In this document: piece after piece, positions 55,693 to 64,000 of the stretch
How positions within the stretch are numbered: position 1 is the stretch's first letter
How the letters are laid out: the number at the start of each line of letters is the position of its first letter
NCBI RefSeq assembly: GCF_900116365.1
Contig: NZ_FPAG01000010.1
Coordinates: forward strand, 62,001 to 126,000
Direction of reading: 5' to 3'
DNA: 64,000 nucleotides
Source: Zhouia amylolytica
GTDB lineage: Bacteria; Bacteroidota; Bacteroidia; Flavobacteriales; Flavobacteriaceae
Program-made: the position numbers and the translations under genes
Notes under the pieces: model-generated
Databases searched by the model: none
What the model saw: the letters and a program-made list of their open reading frames with translations, nothing else
What the model was told of the DNA's origin: nothing

Positions 55693-55729
55693 TATTGTAT
55701 AATTTTGGAATTGTTTTATAAGATTTACA
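55693..55729 (-). promoter_or_regulatory. 37-nt element upstream of copA, copy 2
   Basis: On the minus strand it begins TGTAAATCTTATAAAACAAT and ends ATACAATA, matching copy 1 at 30 of 37 positions in register. It overlaps the last codon of the AraC-type gene and ends about 51 nt before the copA start. Confidence 0.6.
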
Positions 55730-56285
55730 CTTCGTCGAGAGGCTTTCTCTTATCGTCTCTGATTTTTTTAAAGTGGCTGGGGGTAAGACCAGTCACCTTT
55801 TTAAACTGGTTACTTAAATAGGCTACACTTGAGTAATTTAAGCGAAAAGCTATTTCACTCAAGGAGAGTTCATCATAGACTAATAGCTCTTTTACTTTTT
55901 CTATTTTTTGGGCAATGTAGTATTTTTCAATTGTAGTTCCTTCTACTTCAGAAAAGAGGTTAGATAGGTAATTATAATCATGGTGTAGATTGTTGCTTAA
56001 TAAATTCGAAAGGTTTGATTTAGCATTGTTATTTTGATGGTGGACCGCTTCGATAATTAGATTTTTTATCTTTTCTATGATGCGACCTTTTTTATCGTCG
56101 ATAATCTCAAACCCTAACAATTCGAGTGAGTTAGTTATATTGTTTTTTTGTTCGGCAGTAAGTTTTTTTTCGAGGATTACTTCTCCTAGTTTGATGTTTT
56201 TAACCTTCAAATTAAGTTTATCCATTTCATTTTGAACCACCATAATGCAGCGGTTGCAAACCATATTTTTGATAAAGAGGGTCAT
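55725..56285 (-). CDS. AraC-type regulator with N-terminal HMA-like CxxC segment
   Basis: 186 residues from the start MTLFIKNMVCNRC; the frame is open for ten more codons. Residues 1-70 resemble a metal-binding HMA ferredoxin fold with C10 and C13 (MVCNRCIMVV) and a beta-alpha-beta pattern. Residues about 85-186 form an AraC double helix-turn-helix (KVKELLVYDELSLSEIAFRLN, SSVAYLSNQFKKVTGLTPSHF). The fusion suggests direct sensing of copper or a related metal. It is encoded 83 nt before copA and probably controls copA and the HMA-CDF genes through the shared 37-nt element. The sensing mechanism is inferred. Confidence 0.83.
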   Translation of the reverse strand: MTLFIKNMVCNRCIMVVQNEMDKLNLKVKNIKLGEVILEKKLTAEQKNNITNSLELLGFEIIDDKKGRIIEKIKNLIIEAVHHQNNNAKSNLSNLLSNNLHHDYNYLSNLFSEVEGTTIEKYYIAQKIEKVKELLVYDELSLSEIAFRLNYSSVAYLSNQFKKVTGLTPSHFKKIRDDKRKPLDEV

Positions 56286-56462
56286 TGTATTTCCTTTCCT
56301 GAATTTAGGAGACAAAGATAAAAATCTGAAATGAAGACCGTAATTTTTCTGTCAGGTTTATATGCTATACATAATTTCAATTTAATAAAACCTATTTTGG
56401 TGGCATCTCTCTATTGAAAAGGCATTAAAGCGTTCTATTATTTATAGTTCACAAAGAAATTT

Positions 56463-56837
56463 TCAGGAAAAAAGAGGAGCTCCCACGGTGTCAGCAATAT
56501 AAATCAATTCGAAGGTTATTGCCCAATTCTTAGTAAAGTGCATTGATTCCATCATTGATTCTTGTTTGTCATTTAATGACCAGAATTTATGAATGCTGAA
56601 GGACGCGATTATTAAAAATATACATAATCCCAAACAGCCATAGATTAGGAAATATCCAGAAATTAAAGTAAACCCGCCAAATATCAATAACATACCACTT
56701 ATAAGTAGCATCCATTTTGGAGCAAAAAGACTTCGTTTCTCTGCATATTCTTCAAGTATCTTTGAATTAAAAAAGTGGTTTAATCCATTTAGGATAAAGA
56801 AGACTCCGAGAAGGGTTAGCAGAATGGTTTTTATCAT
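56463..56837 (-). CDS. DoxX-family membrane protein
   Basis: 124 residues from MIKTILLTLLGVFFILNGLNHFF, the usual DoxX opening; the frame is open for 16 more codons with no coding character. Four hydrophobic helices are visible. DoxX proteins are linked to quinone or redox processes, but their biochemistry is poorly defined. It lies 178 nt before the AraC-type copper regulator on the same strand and may be transcribed separately. The motif FFNSKILEEYAEKR after helix 1 is typical of the Bacteroidota members. Confidence 0.82.
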   Translation of the reverse strand: MIKTILLTLLGVFFILNGLNHFFNSKILEEYAEKRSLFAPKWMLLISGMLLIFGGFTLISGYFLIYGCLGLCIFLIIASFSIHKFWSLNDKQESMMESMHFTKNWAITFELIYIADTVGAPLFS

Positions 56838-57025
56838 GTTAGTTAAATTTAGATGTTGATAGACAATGCCAGTAGTTTTGTCCATACCAATTTACTAAAA
56901 AGAAGCTTAAGCCATATATTAATCTTAAATATAGGATGGTAGACAAGACGATTTATGAAAATTGAATTTTGGGTAACCATGTTGTTTTATGGATAGAATG
57001 AAGATTTTAGCTGTTAAACTTTAAA

Positions 57026-57057
57026 TAACAGGGGGAAATGTATATTTCCCCCCGTTA
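57026..57057 (-). terminator. Terminator of the M60 peptidase gene
   Basis: Stem GGGGGAAAT-GTAT... with ATTTCCCCC, extended by TAAC/GTTA around one mismatch; on the minus strand it is followed by TTATTT. Confidence 0.75.
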
Positions 57058-57090
57058 ACCTAATTAATTATGAGAAGGCAACTATTGTGA

Positions 57091-58911
57091 CTATATAATC
57101 TCAAATTCCGCTAAAGCGGCATTTTCAGTTCCGTCGTAGCTCGAATTCATTTGTATTTTAATATAGCGGCTTTGAACAGATTGATTTAGATCAATGCTTT
57201 GTGGAGTAGTGGTTTGATTAAGTTGGAATGAGCCCAGACTATTCCAGCTTTTATTATCATCGCTAATTAGTAATTCTATGTCTTTTACATGACGACTTCC
57301 GTTTTGCCTTTGTGTAAGGCTAAATCCATTTATGGTGGTGGATGATTCGGTATCTATAATTATATAATGAGGGTATTTGCTATTTCCAGAGGACCATTCT
57401 GAATGCCAATAAGTATCGAGGTTACCATCTATAATGTTTAAGGCTGCACCATTTTCGGCACTCGTTTCCTGAGAACTATAACTTTCAATAGTGAAGGCTG
57501 TATTATAATTAGGGTCGTCTGATAATTGAGTCAAATCTTGTGGTGGTTCCGGTAAGTTTAGTTCTGCAATGGCATTATAGGTTGCTTTCGCGTTTTTGAA
57601 CTGGAATCCCCAGTCTTGAAAAAAGCGCGTCAGATTATATCCCGAAACCGTACACGCTGTTATCATAAAATAATTCATTTTTTCCTCAGTACTTATAACT
57701 TGAGGAGCGTCCTCTCTGGTTTGTTTATGAAGGTTTTGATAGAATTCATCTCCAAAGGCTAGCCATAGTTGATGAAACATAGCCAGTTTTACCCAAACGC
57801 TAACTCCTTTTCCATTGAAGTCTCTTTTTCTTTGTTCCTGACTCATAAAGGCCTTAACTTCACTCCAATGTCCTTCGCTTACGAGTCTTGAAGGAGTTAC
57901 TCCCATAGCTCTTTCCACTGCCAGACTGTATATATTTACGGTAACTTCGCCTAATCCATCCCATTTCCATGCTTGTTGTTGATGCATATGTCCAAGTTCA
58001 TGCCAAGGGCCCCATCCTTGTTGGTAAAGCTGATCGGGGTTAATTATATAATTGACCGCTCCCTGATCATTATAAGCGGTGCGGTACCAGGTGGCAGACA
58101 TATAGGTACCCGGATCGTCGGTTTCGGTCATTAAAATTTTGTGAACATTTCTTTTGTGAATTGTTGCAGATCCATCTAAACCACTAATATCATCTTCGAT
58201 ATCCATGATCTGGGTGGTAAGATCCAGTAACACATCTTGATCTCTATCTTTAAATTCAATGGCTTTGTTACGGGATACTACGATATAAACATGCTCGCCT
58301 TCCAGAGTAACATCAGGTGCATTAGGATAGGCATTGAGCATGGCGTGCCATTCACTTTGTGTTGTTATTCCGTGTTTGTAGTAAGGAAATCGTTTGAATC
58401 CGTCTATAAAGCGTACAGTGGCCTGACCTGTGGGGGTTTCATTTTCTGCCTGTCGGTTTGTGTATCGCAGCCATATAACACCTCCATAAGCATCTGCTTG
58501 TATCGTATTTACCCCCCAGTCTAAAGCTATCCATTGGGGATTCCATTTGTTTGAGTATCGTGAGTAGGTACCAATACCCAATTGTATTTTGGAGTTGGTA
58601 GTACCACTGGTAAGTTCTGAGGTTTCTATTGTTAGGGTAGCATTCGGCTCTAGATAAAAACCGGTAGGTACAAAGTCTGAGGCTCCTGCACCTTGACCCA
58701 ATCTATCGTTTTCCACATCTGAAGAAGGTTTTTCAATTACCGTTTGAATACTATCTACAGGGGTAAAACCAGCGATCAGGGTACTATTTGTATTGGTAAG
58801 CATGGATTCAGAAATTTCCGTAAATTCTTTTTCAGTGCAAGCTGAAGTAGCTACCAATAAGATTAACAGGCCGAACTTTGAAGCCCTTTTCATAAAGTTG
58901 AGTGTTTTCAT
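57091..58911 (-). CDS. M60-type (enhancin/mucinase-like) metallopeptidase lipoprotein with discoidin domain
   Basis: 606 residues with a lipobox TSAC near 22-25. The M60 zinc site is H304-E305-LG-H308 in PWHELGHMHQ, with a probable third acid E322, inside the family context of GWGPWHELGHMHQQQAW. Residues before it form the beta-rich N-terminal part (DFVPTGFYLEPNATLTIE). Residues about 475-606 are an F5/8 type C domain (NIIDGNLDTYWHSEW, PHYIIID, ALAEFEII). M60 peptidases cleave O-glycosylated proteins such as mucins. The gene next upstream encodes a GH20 hexosaminidase, which would act on the same kind of glycan. It is monocistronic, with a terminator. Confidence 0.9.
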   Translation of the reverse strand: MKTLNFMKRASKFGLLILLVATSACTEKEFTEISESMLTNTNSTLIAGFTPVDSIQTVIEKPSSDVENDRLGQGAGASDFVPTGFYLEPNATLTIETSELTSGTTNSKIQLGIGTYSRYSNKWNPQWIALDWGVNTIQADAYGGVIWLRYTNRQAENETPTGQATVRFIDGFKRFPYYKHGITTQSEWHAMLNAYPNAPDVTLEGEHVYIVVSRNKAIEFKDRDQDVLLDLTTQIMDIEDDISGLDGSATIHKRNVHKILMTETDDPGTYMSATWYRTAYNDQGAVNYIINPDQLYQQGWGPWHELGHMHQQQAWKWDGLGEVTVNIYSLAVERAMGVTPSRLVSEGHWSEVKAFMSQEQRKRDFNGKGVSVWVKLAMFHQLWLAFGDEFYQNLHKQTREDAPQVISTEEKMNYFMITACTVSGYNLTRFFQDWGFQFKNAKATYNAIAELNLPEPPQDLTQLSDDPNYNTAFTIESYSSQETSAENGAALNIIDGNLDTYWHSEWSSGNSKYPHYIIIDTESSTTINGFSLTQRQNGSRHVKDIELLISDDNKSWNSLGSFQLNQTTTPQSIDLNQSVQSRYIKIQMNSSYDGTENAALAEFEII

Positions 58912-59481
58912 TTTTTAGTATTTGAATGGTTGAACATTAATTAAATGTCATTTATAACCTCCCTTGCTTTTATCAAGGGACTGTTGTTAATTATTTTAAA
59001 GGTCAGTAATATGCAGGTTGCTTATTTCGTATTTATTGTGAAAGATAATTCTCCCTAATATTGGAACCTTTTCATGTACTAGACAATCGAAAGATCTAAA
59101 TGACATCACTTATTTTCAGTTAATTAAGGTTTTTTAGAGGAATGGTTTTGATAAGCCATAGTTCAAGGCTATATAAAACAAGGGGTGTTTCGGTTTGTAG
59201 GAAATATAGAATGAGCTTTGAAAAGAAACTAAAATATCTCGAAAGTGTAAAATGAGTTGTGGGATCAGATGATCGAATATTTTCCTCTGATGGCGATTGC
59301 AAATAGCAGAGTGGGGAAGTTGACGGGACCAGGTAAATTTACGTTGGCAGTAATGTCATTAAGTGGATTTTATTGGCTTGAATGTTACTAATCAATGATT
59401 TGATAGCCAGTAAAGATTCTAAATGAGTCTATTATAAAAATCATTTTTGAAGCTTTACCGGCTATTCTATCTAAAACTTAT
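58912..59481. other. Intergenic region, no feature seen
   Basis: About 570 nt between the M60 and GH20 genes, both on the minus strand. It must hold the M60 promoter, but I see no clear TAnnTTTG box. A 60-codon minus-strand frame here has no coding character. Confidence 0.5.
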
Positions 59482-61794
59482 TTATTTAATTATGATCTCA
59501 TCGGTGAATATAAAGGTCCCTTTATCTTGTATTTTCGAGTAACGAGCGGTTACTTTTAAATATTTAGTTTCAACAGCCGGAAAATCGACCCAAAATATCT
59601 GGGTTTTCACCTCTGAGTTTACTTCTATATTTTTTCTGGATAGGTCTAATTTTTGAACCGAAGTAAAAACTTTTCCATTTTGGGAATAAGACACCTCTAT
59701 GGATGTCGGGAAATAGATGCCAGCAGCGGTTTCTTCGATGCAACTTAGACCAATTTTTTGTACCGTTGTTGTAGTGTCTAGTTGTATTGTACTTTCCAGA
59801 TCTTTATTCAAAAACCCCAGCCATTTACCATTACCCCATTTATTACCTCCAAAAATTCCATCTGTCAAAGAAGTGGCACCTGAGGCACTATACTTACCAA
59901 AAGGCTGATTGATAAGGCTAGTTTTGGCTCCAAGCGCCTTATGAACAATAATTTCTTTTTCTTCGATTTCACTAATTGGCATTTCGTTTTTCAATGCTAT
60001 CGCTTTTATAATCGTATTATTTTGTAATACAATTGGTTGGTTGTAAACATTCCCGTTTTGTAAGGATGGGTTACTACCGTCTGTCGTATATATAACCTCG
60101 CATGGAAGTTCGGTTATTAAAGACACCAGGATCCCTTTAGTTTCCTTATCTAAGGTACTTTCAATAATAGGTCTGTATGCACTCCTGGAAAAGTTGATTG
60201 GGAATTTTTCATATCTCATTATTTGAGATTCCATTTTTTCCTGAAACCTTTTCCAGTCTTTTTTGCCTTTTTCCTGCCAGGCTATTTCAGAAAGGGCCGC
60301 TATTCGCGGGAATGCCATGTATTCAATATGTTCAGGAGTTGACATGTATTCAGTCCATATATTAGCCTGGATACCTAAGACTTTTGATTTGTATTTGTTT
60401 TCCAGGCTGTCTGGTAGTGGTTCATATTGGTATACTTTCTTCAATGGGGCAAAACCACCAAAGGCTTTTGGCTCATTTTTGCTAAGACTTTGATAGTGGT
60501 CGAAGTAGAGATGGGATCCAGTCGTTAATACGGTAGGGTGTCCTTCACTTAATGCCTTTTCAACCCCGTTTTCTGCACCCCAGTACATTATGGTAGCTGT
60601 AGGACTCAATTCACCCTCGAGAATCTCATGCCATCCGATTAACTTTCGTCCTTTATCTTTAAGGTATTGATCAAAATGGTTCACAAAGTGACTTTGAAGC
60701 TCGAATGCATCATAGTTCTGTGAATTCATAACTTTTTTACATCTAATGCAAGTGTTCCAATTCCTCTTACTTACTTCATCACCTCCAATATGAATGTATT
60801 CCGAAGGAAATAAGGTTATGACTTCATCAATAATAGCTTCTAAGAGTTTATAGCTATTAGGATTCCCTGCACAGTAAACCCCATTATTGGCTAGTGGAGC
60901 ATTGTTTTTGTCAACACATAATAATTCCGGGTAACATTGAAAAACAACTTCTGAATGTCCGGGTAATTCAATTTCCGGAATGACGGTTATATTTCTCTCT
61001 TTTGCATAGGCAACAACCTGTTTGATTTCTTCCTGAGTATAAAACCCTCCGTATTTTTTTCGATCATCTCCTGGACGCCATACCTCAAAATCTTCCCAAG
61101 GTTTTTTGCCTTCTTTTACTACGCGCCATGCTCCTATATCAGTAAGTTCCGGATGTGACTTGATTTCAATACGCCAGCCAATGCCATCTACCAGATGCCA
61201 GTGAAAAGTATTTAATTTATGCATGGCCAGGTAGTCTATAAACTCCTTTACGAAGGAAACGGGCATAAAATGTCTGGAAACATCTAAATGCATGCCACGC
61301 CATTTAAATCGTGGTTTGTCAGTTATTTGAAGGCTTGGTATTTCTAATCCCAATTTTGATTGATTCACAGAAGCAGGAGGGAAGAGCTGTCTGATCGTTT
61401 CAACACCATAAAAGAATCCCACAGGAGTCGTAGCTTCAACAGTAATATTCTTTTGGTTACTTTTTAACAGATAGCCCTCTTTACCCAAAGAATCAGTTTC
61501 CATATGATATTTAAATAACACTCTATTGGTCATATCCTTTGCAATTGCCGTCTTGGTTTCAATGGTTATATCATAACTAAGAATATTTTTCAACCTTTTG
61601 GCGGCTTGAAACATTGAAGTGTCTGTGATGAATATTTTTGTTTCATCGTTAAATCGAAATGCGGGATTATCCGTTTTCTTTAAAGATACCGGTTCAGGAA
61701 TAATATGCAATTTCGTATTATTAGTTTCGCTTTGACATGCCATTAACGTACCGGCAAGTACGAACAGGGCTACAGTCTTATTAATAAAGTTCAT
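59482..61794 (-). CDS. GH20 beta-N-acetylhexosaminidase lipoprotein
   Basis: 770 residues with a lipobox LMAC near 17-20. An N-terminal GH20b domain (about 25-150) is followed by the GH20 barrel from KPRFKWRGMHLDVSRHFMP, with catalytic D339-E340 in HIGGDEVSK and HWHLVDGIGWR. The C-terminal ~250 residues include a Fn3/CHB_HEX-like part (CEVIYTTDGSNPS) and a discoidin-like module (SASGATSLTDGIFGG). It removes terminal GlcNAc or GalNAc from glycans at the cell surface or in the periplasm. It follows the MscS gene by 40 nt and precedes the M60 mucinase-like gene, consistent with glycoprotein breakdown. Confidence 0.94.
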   Translation of the reverse strand: MNFINKTVALFVLAGTLMACQSETNNTKLHIIPEPVSLKKTDNPAFRFNDETKIFITDTSMFQAAKRLKNILSYDITIETKTAIAKDMTNRVLFKYHMETDSLGKEGYLLKSNQKNITVEATTPVGFFYGVETIRQLFPPASVNQSKLGLEIPSLQITDKPRFKWRGMHLDVSRHFMPVSFVKEFIDYLAMHKLNTFHWHLVDGIGWRIEIKSHPELTDIGAWRVVKEGKKPWEDFEVWRPGDDRKKYGGFYTQEEIKQVVAYAKERNITVIPEIELPGHSEVVFQCYPELLCVDKNNAPLANNGVYCAGNPNSYKLLEAIIDEVITLFPSEYIHIGGDEVSKRNWNTCIRCKKVMNSQNYDAFELQSHFVNHFDQYLKDKGRKLIGWHEILEGELSPTATIMYWGAENGVEKALSEGHPTVLTTGSHLYFDHYQSLSKNEPKAFGGFAPLKKVYQYEPLPDSLENKYKSKVLGIQANIWTEYMSTPEHIEYMAFPRIAALSEIAWQEKGKKDWKRFQEKMESQIMRYEKFPINFSRSAYRPIIESTLDKETKGILVSLITELPCEVIYTTDGSNPSLQNGNVYNQPIVLQNNTIIKAIALKNEMPISEIEEKEIIVHKALGAKTSLINQPFGKYSASGATSLTDGIFGGNKWGNGKWLGFLNKDLESTIQLDTTTTVQKIGLSCIEETAAGIYFPTSIEVSYSQNGKVFTSVQKLDLSRKNIEVNSEVKTQIFWVDFPAVETKYLKVTARYSKIQDKGTFIFTDEIIIK

Positions 61795-61834
61795 GTATAA
61801 TTATTATGAATTAGGTAGGGAATACTTTTTTAAA

Positions 61835-62932
61835 TTAACTTTGGTTGTTTCCATTTTTAAAAACCAGTGTTCGGTAGGGAAAAGGAATTTCTACACCTTC
61901 GGTTTCATATCTTTTTTTAGTACTTTCTAGTATATCGCATTTCATTTCGAAAGCTTTAGGGAAATTTAATGACCAAGCCCAAGCTCTAATAGTTACTGAA
62001 GAGTCATTCATTCTTACCAAAGCGGTTTTAACCTTGGGTTGTTGATCTTTTTTTTCAAGCTTCGTTCGGTTATCGTAAATAAATGGATGATTTTCGCATT
62101 CTTCCTGAAGTAATTGTTTGGCTAAAGCAACATCGCTGTCATATGAGATATCAATTTCGATATGTTCACAGACTTTAGCGTCCCCTAAATCATAATTAAT
62201 TAACTTTTCCTTATTAATGATAGCGTTTGGAATCACTATCATTTTGTTTTCAAAGTTTTTTATTACGGTATGACGTAGGGTTATATCCATAACGGTACCA
62301 ACCATGGTATCTGTTACCTTTATAACGTCTCCTATTTTAAACGGTTTGAAAGAAATTATAAAGACACCTCCTACCAGGTTTGAAAGTGCTTCCTGTGATG
62401 CCACACCTGCTATAAGAGCTAAAACTCCGGCTCCTCCAAGTGCAGTATGCGCAATGCTTTTCATTGAAGGGAAGGCTAATAAACCAAACAGAATACCGAT
62501 GAAATAGATGCAGAAAATAACAAAGTTTTTTAAAAACTTTAAGTTGGTAGTATCTTCATGGGAGTGTTCTTTCCTTGAAATGGTTTTACGGAACCACATA
62601 TTAGCAACAGCTGCGCTTATAATGGTAGCGATAGCAAGGAATCCCAAGTAGGAGAATAGTTTAAAACGAGTGATTAATAATTCGTGATCTTCCTTTTCGG
62701 TGAATATAAAGGCAATGGCGATAATTCCTAATATATACCAAAGAGCATTGAGAATTTTACCTACCAGGTTTATTGTTCTTGGTTTTTCATCAGGAAATTT
62801 TTGCTGTTCTTTTTTTATTAACCATTTTTTTAATTGAATGGTTATTAGTCTTAGAAATAAAATACAAACTATAACTACTAGTATGTATAAGAGATGCGAC
62901 TTATAGTTTTCGATAAAGTTGTTTAAATCCAT
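61835..62932 (-). CDS. MscS-family mechanosensitive channel
   Basis: About 365 residues. Three to four helices in the first 200 residues; the pore helix is ALGGAGVLALIAGVASQEALSN, then the conserved VGGVFIISFKPFKIGDVIKV and GTVMDITLRHTVIKNFENK of the cytosolic beta domain, and a C-terminal alpha-beta domain. The start MDLNNFIENYKSH is preferred over the ATG six codons earlier. It opens under membrane tension and releases solutes after osmotic downshock. It lies 40 nt before the GH20 gene on the same strand and may be the first gene of that transcript. Confidence 0.92.
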   Translation of the reverse strand: MDLNNFIENYKSHLLYILVVIVCILFLRLITIQLKKWLIKKEQQKFPDEKPRTINLVGKILNALWYILGIIAIAFIFTEKEDHELLITRFKLFSYLGFLAIATIISAAVANMWFRKTISRKEHSHEDTTNLKFLKNFVIFCIYFIGILFGLLAFPSMKSIAHTALGGAGVLALIAGVASQEALSNLVGGVFIISFKPFKIGDVIKVTDTMVGTVMDITLRHTVIKNFENKMIVIPNAIINKEKLINYDLGDAKVCEHIEIDISYDSDVALAKQLLQEECENHPFIYDNRTKLEKKDQQPKVKTALVRMNDSSVTIRAWAWSLNFPKAFEMKCDILESTKKRYETEGVEIPFPYRTLVFKNGNNQS

Positions 62933-63096
62933 ACAGAATCTGGTAAACAATGGGTTTTTCTAAATTGTAAATTTAATCAAAAAGCATAACTTCTACGAGT
63001 GGGATTTTTATTCTAATTAAAATATTCAGAGATATTTTAAACGGAAATGTCTTATTTGTAATTTATTACAGCCTCCATAAATGTTGAATTCTTTTA

Positions 63097-63510
63097 TCAA
63101 CTACCTCGGTAAGTCGAATACCCATATGGCGAAACCGTAATGGGAACGTGATAATGTGATTGGTCATTAATTTCAAAGGGAATTTCAATATATGGATAAA
63201 ACGAATTTACTCCTTTATTCTTAAAATATGGCTTGGTATGAAAAATTAGCTTATATACTCCCTCGTTGTTCTGACTTGTTGGAAGGAAATTACTGATTCT
63301 TCCGTTCTCATCAGTTTTGGAAGTCTTTACTAGCACCCAGTTATTATGTTCTTTTTCATATCGTTCCAGGCTTATTTGAATTTTTGCACCAGGTTTACCT
63401 TCCGTAATATCTAATACATGGGTTGATAATTGGAAATTTTTGGTTTGCCCATTGGTTATTGATACGAGTAAGAATATACCTATCCATAAAAATTTTTTGA
63501 TCCAGTTCAT
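63097..63510 (-). CDS. 5-hydroxyisourate hydrolase (transthyretin-like), exported
   Basis: 137 residues from the start MNWIKKFLWIGIFLLVSI, a signal peptide ending NGQ; the longer frame adds nine polar residues and starts upstream of a candidate -7 box. The mature domain has LSTHVLDITEGKPGAKIQI, the N-terminal HIUase motif, GRISNF, and the C-terminal signature YRGS with PITVSPYGYS. It hydrolyses 5-hydroxyisourate in urate breakdown, probably in the periplasm. Its neighbour is a nucleoside/guanine deaminase, so both fit purine catabolism. No urate oxidase or OHCU decarboxylase is in view. Confidence 0.92.
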   Translation of the reverse strand: MNWIKKFLWIGIFLLVSITNGQTKNFQLSTHVLDITEGKPGAKIQISLERYEKEHNNWVLVKTSKTDENGRISNFLPTSQNNEGVYKLIFHTKPYFKNKGVNSFYPYIEIPFEINDQSHYHVPITVSPYGYSTYRGS

Positions 63511-63536
63511 AATATTTTTTGCTTTTAAGTTCATCA

Positions 63537-63544
63537 CAAAAATA
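63537..63544 (-). promoter_or_regulatory. Candidate -7 box for the HIU hydrolase gene
   Basis: On the minus strand TATTTTTG, a TAnnTTTG match 26 nt before the chosen start. It supports the shorter start. No TTTG at -33 was found. Confidence 0.35.
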
Positions 63545-63610
63545 ATGTGGGTGATGGCATTAAAACATTGATATGGAGCAAGGGTTTTACAGAATCTTGT
63601 TAATGTTTTT

Positions 63611-64000
63611 CTAAATTTTCTTTTGTCTTGAATAGTATTGGAAGTGTAAGGTCTTTATTTGATGGTAAAAGGATTCAAACGGACCTACTATTTCAACATC
63701 TTTTATTATCTCTTGTATGGGAATAAGATTTAATGGAAGGTCATTTATCTGCAATCCTTTTAACCATATTGATAACTGTGCAGCGGAAGAGGCATAGACA
63801 ATTTTTCCTATTCCAGCCCAGCCATTTGCTCCTGCACACATTGGACAATGCTCCCCTGAGGTGTATAAAATAGATTGTTTACGCTCAATAGGAGTTAAGT
63901 TTTCAAGTGCCCATTGTGCTAATTCAAATTCCGGATGTGATAAGCTATGAATTTCGTTAACTCTATTTCTAGCCTCAGCCAATATGGTTCCCTCTTTATT
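63611..64000 (-). CDS. Nucleoside/guanine deaminase family protein, partial
   Basis: The frame is open to the window edge, so the N-terminus is missing; about 130 residues remain. It shows the CMP/dCMP deaminase fold: ILAEARNRVNEIHS near the edge, HPE in place of the common HAE zinc motif, and GEHCPMCAGANGW with the zinc CxxC. Late residues FESFYHQIKTLHFQYY are typical of the Bacteroidota nucleoside deaminases. It probably deaminates guanine or a nucleoside. With the HIU hydrolase 100 nt downstream it suggests a purine-degradation group. The first apparent start codon in the window is a TTG inside the coding sequence, not the true start. Confidence 0.85.
   Translation of the reverse strand, partial: NKEGTILAEARNRVNEIHSLSHPEFELAQWALENLTPIERKQSILYTSGEHCPMCAGANGWAGIGKIVYASSAAQLSIWLKGLQINDLPLNLIPIQEIIKDVEIVGPFESFYHQIKTLHFQYYSRQKKI

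Noticed and set aside
59120-59302. 60-codon minus-strand ORF between M60 and GH20 genes
   Set aside because: Short, low-complexity, and without signal or domain character; probably chance.

Overview
The window is AT-rich chromosomal DNA from a member of the Bacteroidota, most likely a free-living and probably marine Flavobacteriaceae. Evidence: a SusC/SusD pair with ECF sigma and FecR, a GLPGLI-like protein, a permease/M1-peptidase fusion, many short-signal lipoproteins, TAnnTTTG-type -7 promoter boxes, and a tmRNA with tag GENNYALAA. The genus cannot be fixed from the sequence alone. No insertion sequence, prophage, CRISPR array or tRNA gene was seen.

Layout. 1-2.5 kb: end of a capsule/exopolysaccharide export operon (tail of a probable Wza-type protein, then a Wzc-type tyrosine kinase). 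3-8.1 kb: housekeeping and stress genes, namely a uracil-DNA glycosylase family protein, a truncated haemoglobin with an Rrf2 regulator, a 42-residue membrane protein, a cysteine/cystathionine synthase with CBS domains, and kdsA. 7.2-13.6 kb: an iron-uptake locus, with an AraC regulator divergent from a siderophore receptor, a DUF4198 protein, two small membrane proteins and a PepSY membrane protein. 13.6-18.3 kb: a TlpA-type lipoprotein, a META-domain lipoprotein, an AlaDH/saccharopine dehydrogenase-like enzyme and tmRNA. 18.9-27.3 kb: a two-component system divergent from an operon for a GLPGLI-like protein, an ABC ATPase, an ABC permease fused to an M1 peptidase, and a thioredoxin-like protein. 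The shared intergenic region holds four GTTA direct repeats at 10-11 bp spacing and two TACTTTTG -7 boxes.

27.6-40.4 kb: two small lipoproteins, then a polysaccharide utilisation locus (ECF sigma, FecR, SusC with STN domain, SusD, a beta-propeller glycosidase, an LgoD-like dehydrogenase and a UxaB-like reductase). The last two would convert L-galactonate through D-tagaturonate to D-altronate. 40.6-51.6 kb: serine hydrolase, GH16 with two discoidin-like repeats, a CarbopepD-type protein, a metzincin-like protease with a discoidin domain, an amino-acid permease with regulatory tail, and a FAS1 lipoprotein. 52-56.8 kb: a copper/zinc locus (CDF exporter, HMA protein, CopA, and an AraC regulator with an N-terminal CxxC segment) with a 37-nt element shared by two promoter regions, followed by DoxX. 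57-64 kb: M60-type peptidase with discoidin domain, GH20 hexosaminidase, MscS channel, exported HIU hydrolase and a partial nucleoside deaminase.

A dispersed repeat carrying four or five 11-bp iterons occurs three times in intergenic DNA (about 2.85, 18.5 and 27.5 kb). Together with the copper-locus element and the GTTA array it is the least explained structure here. All family assignments were made by reading motifs; no database search was run.
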